A stretch of 64,000 nucleotides of DNA from Trichoplax adhaerens (taxonomy: Eukaryota > Placozoa > Uniplacotomia > Trichoplacea > Trichoplacidae): the NCBI RefSeq assembly GCF_000150275.1, contig NW_002060943.1, positions 24,845 to 88,844 on the forward strand, given 5' to 3'. Positions within the stretch are counted from its first letter, which is position 1, and each line of letters starts with the position of its first letter. The position numbers and the translations under genes are program-made. This document shows, one piece after another, positions 41,001 through 52,241 of the stretch. The notes under the pieces were generated by a model. The model was given only the letters and a program-made list of their open reading frames with translations, had not been told where the DNA came from and did no database searches.

Positions 41001-44000
41001 ATATGCCCAATTTTAAGGAGATATAATTTATTTATTATATCTAAAATATATCACAAGACATTACTCGTATCGTCACATTGCTATCCCTGTAGCAGCGTAT
41101 TAATTTTATCGTTTTTGGCCTTTACATTTAGCTTGCAATTGCAAAAGCTGTTCTGATTGTAACTGTACTAGCTGTAAATGCACATCATGCAGCAAATCGT
41201 CGAGTGGAAAAACTTGCGACTGTTCAGGTCAGTTAATAAAGAGTCGAATAAATAATAAATAATATACACTACCTTAAAGAGATGTAATTTATTTATTATA
41301 TCTATAATATATCACAAGATATTACTCGTATCGTCGCATTCCTACCTAGTTAGTAGCATATTAATTTTATCGTTTCTGACTTTTACATTTAGCTGGCAAT
41401 TGCAAATGCTGTTATTATTGCAACTGTACTAGCTGTAAATGCACATCATGCAGCAAATCGTCGAATGGAAACACTTGCGACTGTTCAGGTCAGTTAACTT
41501 CAATAAAGAATCAAATAAATAATAAATATTATGCACTACCTTAAAGAGATGTAATTTATTTATTATATCTATAATGTATCACAAGACATTACTCGTATCG
41601 TCGCATTCCTACCAAGTTAGTAGCGTATTAATTTTATCGTTTCTGGCCTTTACATTTAGCTGGCAATTGCAAATGCTGCTATTATTGCAACTGTACTAGC
41701 TGTAAATGCACATCATGTAGCAAATCGTCCAGTGGAAAAACTTGCGACTGTACAGGTCAGTTAATAAAGAATCAAATAAATAATAAATATTATGCACTAC
41801 CTTAAAGAGATATAATTTATTTATTATATCTATAATATATCACAAGATATTACTCAAATCATCACATTCCTATCCCTCTAGTAGCGTATTAATTTCATTG
41901 TTTCTGGCTTTTATACTTAGCTTGCAATTGCAAAAGCTGTTCTGATTGTAACTGTACTAGCTGTAAATGCACATCATGCAGTAAATCGTCAAGTGGAAAC
42001 ATTTGCGACTGTTCAGGTCAGTTAATAAAAATTCAAATAAATAATATACACTACCTTAAAGAGATACACGTATTATTTATTTACTGTATCTAAAATACGT
42101 CACCAGATATTACTCGTATCGTCACTTTCCTATCCTCTGGTAACGTATTAATTCTATCGTTTCTGGCTTTTACATTTAGCTTGCAATTGCAAATGCTGTT
42201 CTGATTGTAACTGTACTAGCTGTAAATGCACATCATGTAGCAAATCGTCGAATGGAAACACTTGCGACTGTTCAGGTCAGTTATTAAAGAATCAAATAAA
42301 TATATGTACTACCTTAAAAAGATGTGATTTATTTATTATATCTATAATATATCACCGGATATTATTGATATCATCGCATTCCTACCTAGTTAGTAGCGTG
42401 TTAATTTTATCGTTTCTGGCTTTTACATTTAGCTGGCAATTGCAAATGCTGTTCTGATTGTAACTGTACTAGCTGTAAATGCACATCGTGCAGAAAATCG
42501 TCGAGTGGAAGAACTTGCGACTGTTCAGGTCAGTTAATAAAGAGTCAAATAAATAATAAATAATATGCACTACCTTAAAGAAATATAATTTATTTATAAT
42601 ATATCACAAGATATTACTCAAATCATCACTTTCCTATCCCTGTAGTAGCGTATTAATTTTATCGTTTCTGGCTTTTACATTTAGCTGGCAATTGCAAATG
42701 CTGTTCTGATTGTAACTGTACTAGCTGTAAATGCACATCATGCAGCAAATTGTCGAGTAAAAATACTTGCGACTGTTCAGGTCAGTTAATAAAGAGTCAA
42801 ATANATAATAATAAATAATATACACTACCATAAAAAGATGTAATTTATTTATTATATCTAAAATATATCACCGGATATTACTCGTATCGTCGCATGCCTA
42901 CCTAGTTAGTAGCGTATTAATTTTATCGTTTCTGGCTTTTACATTTAGCTTGCAATTGCAAGAGCTGTTATTATTGTAACTGTACTAGCTGTAAATGCAC
43001 ATCATGCAGCAAATCGTCGAGTGGAAAAACTTGCGACTGTTCAGGTCAGTTAATAAAGAATCAAGTAAATATATATATTACCTTAAAAAGATGTAATTTA
43101 TTTATTATATCTATAATATATCACCGGATATTACTCGTTTCGTCGCATTCCTACCTAGTTAGTAGCGTATTAATTTTATCGTTTCTGGCTTTTGCATTTA
43201 GTTGGCAATTGCAAATGCTGTTCTGATTGCAACTGTACTAGTTGTAAATGCATATCATGCAGCAAATCGTCCAGTGGAAGCACTTGCGACTGTTCGGGTC
43301 AGTTAATAAAGAATCAAATAAATATATGTACTACCTTAAAAAGATGTAATTTATTTATTATATCTAAAATATATCACAAGACATTACTCGTATCGTCGTA
43401 TTCCTACCTAGTTAGTAGCGTATTAATTTTATCGTTTCTGGCTGTTACATTTAGCTTGCAATTGCAAATGCTGCTCTGATTGTAACTGTACTAGCTGTAA
43501 ATGCACATCATGCAGCAAATCGTCGAGTGGAAACACTTGCGACTGTTCAGGTCAGTTAATAAAGAGTCAAATAAATAATATGCCCAATTTTAAGGAGACA
43601 TAATTTATTTATTATATCTAAAATATATCACAAGACATTACTCGTATCGTCGCATTGCTATCCCTGTAGCAGCGTATTAATTTTATCGTTTTTGGCTTTT
43701 ACATTTAGCTTGCAATTGCAAAAGCTGTTCTGATTGTAACTGTATGAGCTGTAAATGCACATCATGCAGCAAATCGTCGAGTGGAAAAACTTGCGACTGT
43801 TCAGGTCAGTTAATAAAGAGTCGAATAAATAATAAATAATATACACTACCTTAAAGAGATGTAATTTATTTATTATATCTATAATATATCACAAGATATT
43901 ACTCGTATCGTCGCATTCCTACCTAGTTAGTAGCATGTTAATTTTATCGTTTCTGACTTTTACATTTAGCTGGCAATTGCAAATGCTGTTATTATTGCAA

Positions 44001-45992
44001 CTGTACTAGCTGTAAATGCACATCATGCAGCAAATCGTCGAATGGAAACACTTGCGACTGTTCAGGTCAGTTAATAAAGAGTCGAGTAAATAATAAATCA
44101 TATGCACTACCTTAAAAAGATGTAATTCATTTATTATATCTAAAATATTTCACCGGATATAACTCGTATCGTCGCATTCCTACCTAGTTAGTAGCGTATT
44201 AATTTTATCGTTTCTGGCTTTTACATTTAGCTTGCAATTGCAAGATGCTGTTCTGATTGTAACTGTACTAGCTGTAAATGCACATCATGCAGCAAATCGT
44301 CGAGTGGAAAAACTTGCGACTGTTCAGGTCAGTTAATAAAGAATCAAATAAATAATAAATAATATGCACCACCTTAAAGAGATGTAATTTATTTACTATA
44401 TCTATAATATATCACCAGATATTACTCGTATCGTCACTTTCCTAACCCTGTAGTAGCGTGTTAATTTTATCGTTTCTGACTTTTACATTTAGCTGGCAAT
44501 TGCAAATGCTGTTACTATTGCAACTGTACTAGCTGTAAATGCACATCATGCAGCAAATCGTCGAGTGGAAACACTTGCAACTGTTCAGGTCAGTTAATAA
44601 AGAGTCAAATAAATAATAAATATTATGCACTACCTTAAAGAGATATAATTTATTATATCTATAATATATCACCGGATATTACTGGTATCGTCGCATTCTT
44701 ACCTAGTTAGTAGCGTATTAATTTTATCGTTTCTGGCTTTTACATTTAGCTTGCAATTGCAAGAGCTGTTCTGATTGTAACTGTACTAGCTGTAAATGCA
44801 CATCATGCAGCAAATCGTCCAGTGGAAACACTTGCGACTGTTCAGGTCAGCTAATAAAGATTCAAATAAATAATATGTAATACCTTAAAGAAATATAATT
44901 TATTTATCATATCTATAATATATCACCAGATATTACTCGTATCGCCACTTTCCTAACCCTGTAGTAGCGTGTTAATTTTATCGTTTCTGGCTTTTTATAT
45001 TTAGCTTGCAATTGCAAAAGCTGTTCTGATTGTAACTGTACGAGCTGTAAATGCACATCATGCAACAAATCTGCAAGTGGAAAAACTTACGACTTTTCAG
45101 GTCAGTTAAAACAAGTTAAAATAACACTATTCCTTAAAGATATAATTTATACTCGAATAAACGTAATCAGACACTACTAGTATCGTTAATCTGCAATTCC
45201 TGTCGCAGTGTATTAATGTAATTGTTTCTGGCTTTTACAATAGCTTGCAATTGCAAATGCTGTTCCGACCGCAATTGTACTAGCTGTAAATGTAAATGTA
45301 CATCATGCAGCAAATCACCAAGTAAAAAAACTTGCGACTGTTCAGGTCAGTTAAAAACGAGTTAAATGAATATACATGTCTTAAAGATATTTATTTATCT
45401 TCATTTTATTATAATTGAATAAAATGGGATCAGACATTATTCGGACCTTCGCTTTCCTAATTCTGTATTAGCATATTGATATCTCTGTTTCTGTCTTTAC
45501 ATTTAGCAGCCAATTGCAAATGCTGTTCTGATTGCGACTGCACTAGCTGCAAATGTGCATTATGCTGTAAAGCACTGAGTGGAAAGACTTACAGCTATTC
45601 AGGTCAGTTAGAGATACATTTTATAATAGCCGGATAAATATAATTGGACATTGCTTGTATTGTCGTTTTTCTTATACTTGTAGTAATATATCAAAGTTCA
45701 TTGTTTCTGATTTTTACTTTTAGCTGGCAACTCTAAGTGCTGTTGTGAATGTGGCTGTACTAGCTGCGAATGCACGTCATGCAGTAAATCATCGCTAGTG
45801 GAAATACTTGCGACTGTTCAGGTTAGTAAAGTGAATACAATATCTTAAAGTAATCAGATATTAATCGGTTATTACGTTTCTATTCATGTAGTAGTGTATT
45901 AATTTCACTGTATCTGCCTAATATATTTAGCTACGAATTGCAAATGCTTTCCTGATTGCGATTGCAATATCTGCAAATGTACTATTATGTAA
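38012..45992 (+). CDS. Multi-module metallothionein gene 2 (29 exons, 28 Cys modules; frameshifts near 3' end)
   Basis: Exon 1 (38012-38051) encodes MDSLTDRPCNYVE, phase 1. Module exons start at 39120, 39318, 39564, 39862, 40119, 40374, 40627, 40878, 41132, 41393, 41660, 41921, 42180, 42433, 42685, 42949, 43202, 43455, 43709 and 43970, all 96 nt, phase 1-1 and open. Next, 44231-44327 is 97 nt, where one extra base gives a TGA at 44254-44256. It is followed by 44493, 44750, 45005 (two Cys lost), 45244-45345 (102 nt, an in-frame AAATGT duplication), 45507, 45724-45821 (98 nt, two extra bases) and a degenerate last exon at 45931. As assembled, the frame yields 661 residues, with 20 intact modules. 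Skipping the faulty symmetric exon would extend it toward 900. Alternatives are a sequence error in the repeat or a decaying 3' end. One N base is at 42804. Confidence 0.8.
40860..41490 (+). repeat. Higher-order duplication inside the metallothionein 2 array, copy 1
   Basis: Three consecutive exons here (starts 40878, 41132, 41393) recur at 43455, 43709 and 43970, all shifted by exactly 2577 nt. Their introns match better than neighbouring introns do (shared GCCCAATTTTAAGGAGA and GTAGCAGCGTATTAATTTTA). This shows block duplication, not only single-exon duplication, in array growth. Confidence 0.8.
43437..44070 (+). repeat. Higher-order duplication inside the metallothionein 2 array, copy 2
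   Basis: Counterpart of 40860-41490 at a constant offset of 2577 nt for three exons. The match ends in the intron after the third exon, where the two sequences diverge. Block copying of this kind is expected from unequal crossing-over or gene conversion between similar units. Confidence 0.8.
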
Positions 45993-46063
45993 CAAATCAT
46001 CTAATGAATAGAGTCGCGGTTGTCCAGGTTAGTTAAAACAAATTTAAATTAATTCTGTATTAT

Positions 46064-46069
46064 AATAAA
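46064..46069 (+). terminator. Polyadenylation signal, metallothionein gene 2
   Basis: AATAAA about 70 nt beyond the first stop in the last exon, in a 3' flank that matches that of gene 1. Confidence 0.5.
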
Positions 46070-46493
46070 ACAAATGTGCTTAGCATTATCTAATCACAAC
46101 TTGTGGAATTCACGCTTTAACTCTATTCTCTATCAATCATCACAGGAAATGCAGCCAGCTATAATTATAAGAAATAGGAGTGTGTCAACCACAGCCGTTC
46201 AAAAGGATGCAGGAAGTTAATTTGCCATAGCTTTTACAATGAAACCTTCATCTTTTACATGGGTACCTACTATCAATTGTTTACCGCTTATCTATAATAA
46301 TTACATTCTAAAATATCTTGTTTAAGCGTTATAATCATAACAATAGACAGTTCGACTATTCGGACACATACTCAAATTATAATTACTGCACCAATGCGCT
46401 ATGCTAAGAAAATCAATAAAACTATTATTTTGAATCTATCTTGTGGAAGTCTTACTAAAAAAGTACAATACTAATTTTATCTATCACTACTAG

Positions 46494-46901
46494 CGATAAC
46501 TAAAATTTCTATCGCATTTTAATCATAACTACGCGGATGAATAATGTTTGCACCTTGATGAGCTACTAAGAAGTTGGTGCATGTATCTGCTGAGTAATTT
46601 AATAAATAGATCATATTTGACTTAATTACCAACCGAGATTTAATATTGGTGTACGAGAATATTTCACTTAAAGTAAACGGAGCATAGAGCTGTTCTACGA
46701 TAACTAAAATTTCTGTCGCATTTTAATCATAACTACGCGGATGAATAATGTTTGCACCTTGATGAGCTACTAAGAAGTTGGTGCATGTATCTGCTGAGTA
46801 ATTTAATAAATAAATCATATTTGACTTAATTACCAACCGAGATTTAATATTGGTGTACGAGGATATTTCACTTAAAGTAAAATGAGCATAGAGCTGTTCG
46901 T
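46494..46901. repeat. 204-bp tandem duplication in the 3' flank of gene 2
   Basis: Blocks 46494-46697 and 46698-46901 are almost identical, each starting CGATAACTAAAATTTCT and ending GAGCATAGAGCTGTTC. In unit 1 only the first ~45 bp of the block are found (about 36468), so the rest was inserted and then duplicated in unit 2. The 64-codon minus-strand ORF inside is not supported as a gene. Confidence 0.85.
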
Positions 46902-47987
46902 ATGATCTAAAATACATATAGTTAATTAATTATATCAAAGACGTTTAAGAGTAAAAGTGCAAGGCAACGATTAACATCCAAAAAGGGTACAGTAATTAGC
47001 AGCTACAGTACATTAAACAGTACCGTGCAGTTTAAATTGAGCCTGTTAGGTGTCTAAAGTAAAAATAATGCTGTAGTTTCTAAATCTTCACAGTTCCAAT
47101 AATTAGCAATTTGAAACACATTCTATCTAGGTAGTGCCGTATAAGACTCATTAAACTAAAAGAATTTGATAGTGATTTCGTACATCTACGAAAACATCAG
47201 CAAAGCTAGAATCGACACTAATACTTATAGGAGAAAATTATAATTAGGTACCTGGTCAAAAGGAATAATCATCGTGGCTAAATTGTACACATAAACATGG
47301 TACTGTGCAGAACAGATTTGCAATAGAAGTGGCCTTTTCGAAATGTTTATTTATTAAGTTGCCATTGTAATTTAATGCAATAATGCGGTATTTTGCACGT
47401 GCAGAATAAATTCATCACTGTTCCACGTTATAGCTTACTAATTTGCATATCTTTCTACTAATTGTATTTGTCGTAATTAAGATTACTACACTTACAATTG
47501 ATCTTCTAAAATTAAATTTCATACCTCAGCCTCCTTGATTATTCTAGATTAAAATAAGGCTATACAAACACTGTGAAAGTATCTTTTGACTATAGTCATT
47601 TTTACATCGCTTATCGGGATTGCAATATGCTGTAGTACGATACTCGTTGAAATCCGTACTTTATGGTATAGCCTAGATGAATCAGAAAAGTTAATCGAAA
47701 CTTCTTACCAGAAGCCAAAATTAAATATGTGAAACTAACTAGAGATAAAATAATAGACGATAACTTTCTTACTAAATGTATGAGCGATGACATCATTAAA
47801 AAGTAATGCGTGAAAAGTTAGAACATCTATAGCTTATGACTACTAGAAATTTATGGACCAATTACTGAACTTCTATCCATTTAAATCATAGTAAACCTGA
47901 ATAAGTCTAATATTTCAATATAGTATAAATACCGATTTTATGCCCTTAATTAAAATAGTATGGCAATTTATCCTGTTTGCCAACAAC

Positions 47988-48816
47988 TTATCCAATTACA
48001 GTTCCGCCGATCCACCAATTTGTAGTAGCTGTTGAGCTATTAGTACACCTAAATCTAGGATTTTCAGTTTGATATCGACCGAATGCCTCCTCATTAGCTA
48101 TAGTGTCAGGAATTCTCAACCGTGAGCAAGCCTGTGTTGCTCGTGAAACATCAATAAACGTATGAAACTTATTGTTACCATAATAAATAGGAATACTACA
48201 TTGCCGACATGAAAAACCTTGAATATTAAAGAAATCGACGGTAGCACAAGTGTAGCCAGAAGATGTGCCAAACATATTGTATCGGCAAAGTGCAACCCTC
48301 AGATAGTCGCGATGATCCGTTAAACCTTTATCTACTTCGGCATTAAATTACACGTAGCGCGTAGATAATTGGTGCCAGGATTATTCTTGATGGATAGCAT
48401 TCTGGATTTGGAAAGTCGGAAATCAGACCAGTTAACTCCACAATCTTCAGATTCTGCATCGTATGCAAAGTTTTTTCGATAATTGGACGTTTTTGCTTTA
48501 GCTAAGGAAAGAGACTCAATTAGCGTCCAAGCAAAACCTGAATCTGATTCAAAATCACAGTATGTTGCAAAAGGTTTATTTGTGCTATCAAATAGGACAT
48601 AGTATCCATTTCGTTGAGCTGCTAATTCCCTTGCATGTAGACATGATTTAGGTTTGATCGGCTGATAGAATTGAAAATTGATAAAATGTTAATTTATAAA
48701 ATTTGTAACAAATGTCATATTTGACAAAAGAAAAAATGAATTTTTAAACTTACTGTCAGTATTACTGACTGTACCAGACCGAATAAAATGAAAACCGGTA
48801 GCTGAATCGATTTCAT
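47988..48816 (-). CDS. Fibrinogen-like secreted protein, copy 1 (single-base frameshift)
   Basis: Two minus-strand exons: 48754-48816 encodes a 21-residue signal peptide (MKSIQLPVFILFGLVQSVIL then T), and 47988-48661 encodes the mature domain, joined in phase 0. The protein reads SCLHARELAAQRNGYYVLFD, then TYCDFESDSGFAWTLIESLS, an N-terminal fibrinogen-related signature. It ends with a Cys-rich region and a conserved TTNWW.GGTVI tail. Exon 2 is 674 nt, one shorter than its paralogue at 51260-51934. The missing base is in a T run near 48346 (TGTAATTTAATGCC against TGTAATTTTAATGCT), and it puts a TAG in frame. Everything downstream stays open in the restored frame, so this is a very recent null allele or a sequence error. 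Extracellular recognition or matrix roles are known for relatives but are only inferred here. Confidence 0.8.
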
Positions 48817-51107
48817 CGTAAAGACTATTGTAAATCAGTTCGTGATCAATTTCAATTTGGTAATTTAGTCTATTATAATCTCGGTCCAAATTTAAAGACA
48901 ATATTAAGCAATTATTTGTAGTTGCTAGAACTATTTCATCGAGGCTATTTAGAATTCTTTATTTAATTACTACCTATCAAATATCATAGCGGGTATCAAA
49001 TTGGCTCCTCCCTTACCACATTTTGTTGCTTGGGTAAAATCTTATACTGTGCTAGTAGTACATTGTTCGTTTAAACTACTCAAATGAGATCAATAGCTAT
49101 TAAATTATTTATTCACCAGCATGATCGAGATAGATAGATAGATGCTGAATGATGTTTTGGCCGCTACTTACGTCTTGTAATAAAATAAAAGATTCATTAG
49201 CTCTTAATTGAAATGTTTCAATTTATTGAAGCTATACACAGCATGTACAGCAGATAAGCGTTACTTTTAAGATCTGAATTCAGTATGATTTCTTAGCTTG
49301 TACTACTTGCAATTCAGTAATGATGAGGTTTAATCTCGATGAATACGGAAGTTTAGCCCGGTTTGCAGTAGACAAAGTGGTTAAAGTATCTGTTAATTAT
49401 CAGTTGTTATTGGATTAAATAATAAAATAGTTACTGGATACGATATCAGCAGGGGATAGTATGACTAGTCTCCTAATAATTTCACATGGCTACATTTAAA
49501 AACAGTGAGTATTGCGCTAGTATACATCCTTACTTAGTACCTGGCATAGCTTTCTATTTATAGAATAGATAAATACCGTATATTCCAGAATATTGAACTC
49601 AGTCGTGTTGTTAAATGCCAAAATTTGTATTTAATTATTCATTAAACTATCACAATTTTAAAAGTTATGATGTAATGCTTATTATACTCGTATTATTTCA
49701 AATTATGAATCAACAATATATCCGAGTGCCTGTACCATATTTACTAGACTGAATATGGTACGAAGTGTGATAATATTGCTAATGGCAAGTTATGTCTTTG
49801 ATACGTAATAAATTTCTCTTGAAAAAATAAACTTTATGTAAGCATACGTGATTAATAAACCACCACTGGCATGCAATGGATCTATGACCGATGAATAAAT
49901 AGATAAATGCTTTGATGACTAATTCGGTGGAGAATTAAAGTATAGATCAATCCTTAACGAAATAATTATGAAAATTTTATAGAAATATTCTCTTTAACTA
50001 TATCAATACGCTTAGGAAATCAAGGTCTTTGGAGAATTCTTAATAACTAATAAACGAACTCACCAGAAACGTTCTTAGTCAGGAAAAAATATAAGGTATT
50101 GAGACAGTCTGGGTGCTTTAGCATTTGTACACTAGGAATTCATTACACGCAGTGCAAACTCTTTTTCTAAATATTCTTTGTTTGGATCTCATTTATTTAT
50201 CTTGTGAGTATATAGGTATTTTTCTTAAAATAGCCTTTGATATAAGAGGTAATCACTGTGGAAATACGAGATGGATACAAAACTACACAAGATTTCGCTT
50301 AATATCCAGCGTATTTTATAACGAAAATTTATATACGACTAGGTATGACTATTTTAATACCGAAAAATTTCAATCGATAAAATAAATTACTACCATATCC
50401 AAACTTGTCCCTCACTTTACTAAAGAGAATTTTATGATACTTTCACACGCTTGAACAGTAAAATCTGGAAAAGTATCACATGCGGTTATAATTAATCTAG
50501 CGCAGCTATAGTTTTATTTTTTGCCATAGATCGCTATATAATGATTTAAAAGATTTTCGCGATAAAATTTAAGCATTAATTCAAGACTGACTTATGTCCT
50601 ACAATACCGGTAGTATTAGTAATTTTTCATTATAAAGCTAATCTGACTCTTAATATCACCTATGAGTATGCAGCTATTTCCATGATATAGAATGCAAAGA
50701 ATCTTTCAAATATCAGGTATGCTTGGAAAATATGATGATTAAATATCAACGCAAGAAACAATTCTCTGTCATGCTGATAAAGAAAACAACTTATAGACAA
50801 TGATGCCATCGACAAATGTTATTGTCTGAAACATTACAGGATAATGAAGAATATTATATGATCTATTTAGCTTAGCAAGGGTAGTTACCATACTTCTCAG
50901 CATGGCTTTCCACCTCCAGTGGTTACTTATTGCCAATTTAATATTATATAAAGGCTTCTAAGTGATACACGAATTAAAATAGTTCCTAGCTATTTGTAAC
51001 TAATAGTTAAAATATTGCCTAAACTTTGAGCGCAAGATCATAACTATTAAGTACTGTATTTGGTATCTATTAAAGCCATTAAAAAGTTTAAATAAAGAGC
51101 TGAAAAT
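48817..51107. other. Divergent intergenic region between two fibrinogen-like genes
   Basis: These 2.3 kb separate two head-to-head paralogues and should contain both promoters. I see no other gene. There is a short GATA run (GATAGATAGATAGATG) near 49131. The minus-strand ORF 48689-48901 overlaps the signal-peptide exon of copy 1 in another frame and is a shadow. Confidence 0.5.
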
Positions 51108-51934
51108 ATGTCGATTTGGTTCTCTATAGCCATTTTATCTGTTCTAGTACCATTTGTGCAATTGACGGTAAGCTGAAATTGCTTAAACTCCTTTATACGT
51201 TGTTATAGAATCCGCTTAGGTACAATAATGGACTAAATCTGTTTCCATACCTTTTTTAGCCAATAAGACCTAGATCATGCCTTCAAGCCAAAGAATTAGT
51301 AGCTCAGCGCAACGGCTATTACGTACTATTTGATAGCACGAATAAACCCTTCATGACTTACTGCGATTTTGAGTCTGATAAAGGTTTTGCTTGGACATTG
51401 GTCGAGTCTCTTTCTTTAGCTAAGGCAAAGACATCTAAATATCAAAAAAATTTTTACTATGACGAAGAATCTGATGTTTGTACAGTCAATTGGGCTGAAT
51501 ACCGACTTTCAAAATCTAAAATGCTATCAATCTACCAAACACCTGGCTCCGATTATGTTCGAGCCACCTGTAATTTTAATGCTGGTATAGATGGAGGTTT
51601 AATTGATCATCGTGACTATTTCCGCGTTGCAACTTGCCGTTATAATATGTTTGCCATATCTAATTCTTTTGGTTGTATATCCCTCGATTACTTTAATGTA
51701 CGAGGCTATTCATGTCGCAAATGTTCGGTTTCAGTTTATTACGGTAGGTCAAACTATCACACTTTTATTGATGTCTCGAGAGCGACACAGAGTTGTTCAA
51801 GATTGAAAATACCTGAAACTATAAATAATGAAGAAGCTTTTGGCCGATACCGAACTGTTAATCCAAAATTTAGATGTAGTACAAATTCTACATCAACTAC
51901 AAATTGGTGGTTTGGAGGAACTGTAATCGCGTAG
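51108..51934 (+). CDS. Fibrinogen-like secreted protein, copy 2 (intact)
   Basis: Exon 1 (51108-51167) encodes a 20-residue signal peptide, MSIWFSIAILSVLVPFVQLT, ending before gtaagc. Exon 2 (51260-51934, after ttttttag) carries the remaining 224 residues in phase 0, for 244 in total. SCLQAKELVAQRNGYYVLFD and MTYCDFESDKGFAWTLVESL match the first half of a fibrinogen-related domain. The C-terminal half (SYSCRKC-like motif, FGRYRTVNPKFRC, TTNWWFGGTVI) resembles a Cys-rich extension that accompanies such domains in many invertebrate proteins. The classical fibrinogen calcium and polymerisation pocket is not evident. It is inverted relative to copy 1 and parallel to the pseudogene at 53454, so the cluster arose by local duplication. 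Secretion is predicted; the ligand is unknown. Confidence 0.88.
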
Positions 51935-52235
51935 CTAGCAACGTCTGCAATACTGTTCTAATAACCAAATCAGGCACTTTGAGCTCATGTTGTACGTACT
52001 AACATAAAGTCAGTAACTTTTCTACAAGCATAACTTTCGCTAGTGCAAATAGTTTTACAACAACTTTGCGAAATAGCATTATAAGCTTTCTTTATTTGAA
52101 TGAGTTAAAGTAATATTTTCGTATATAATAACTGCCGGTGGTGGCTTTTTAATATATTTTTCCTGAAACTGGCCGTAACTTCTTTTAGAATTTAGTGCGT
52201 AGTATTTTGTTTTATGGTTAAAATTTCTAAATCTT

Positions 52236-52241
52236 AATAAA
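52236..52241 (+). terminator. Candidate polyadenylation signal for fibrinogen-like copy 2
   Basis: AATAAA about 300 nt beyond the stop codon at 51934, in sequence with no other feature. Assignment rests on position only. Confidence 0.35.

Larger units (their letters stand above)
36861..47240 (+). repeat. Metallothionein gene duplication unit 2 (10.4 kb, expanded)
   Basis: Tandem counterpart of unit 1 with the same upstream block, promoter, exon 1 and 3' flank. The flank matches 35990-36530 at 46020-46530, and resumes at about 46980 after an inserted 204-bp tandem duplication. The extra length comes almost entirely from additional 96-nt Cys exons with their introns. Confidence 0.85.

Noticed and set aside
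43192-43479. 95-codon plus-strand ORF and the 43658-43846 minus-strand ORF
   Set aside because: The first is read-through of one Cys module into its intron, and the second is antisense to another module.
33417-45992. CRISPR-like regular array
   Set aside because: The regular units are protein-coding exons with splice sites, unit length is ~200-260 bp, and the spacers are themselves repeated. The context is animal DNA.
48689-48901. 70-codon minus-strand ORF
   Set aside because: It overlaps the signal-peptide exon of the fibrinogen-like gene in another frame and cannot join exon 2 in phase.
51603-51806. 67-codon plus-strand ORF
   Set aside because: Out-of-frame shadow inside the intact fibrinogen-like exon.
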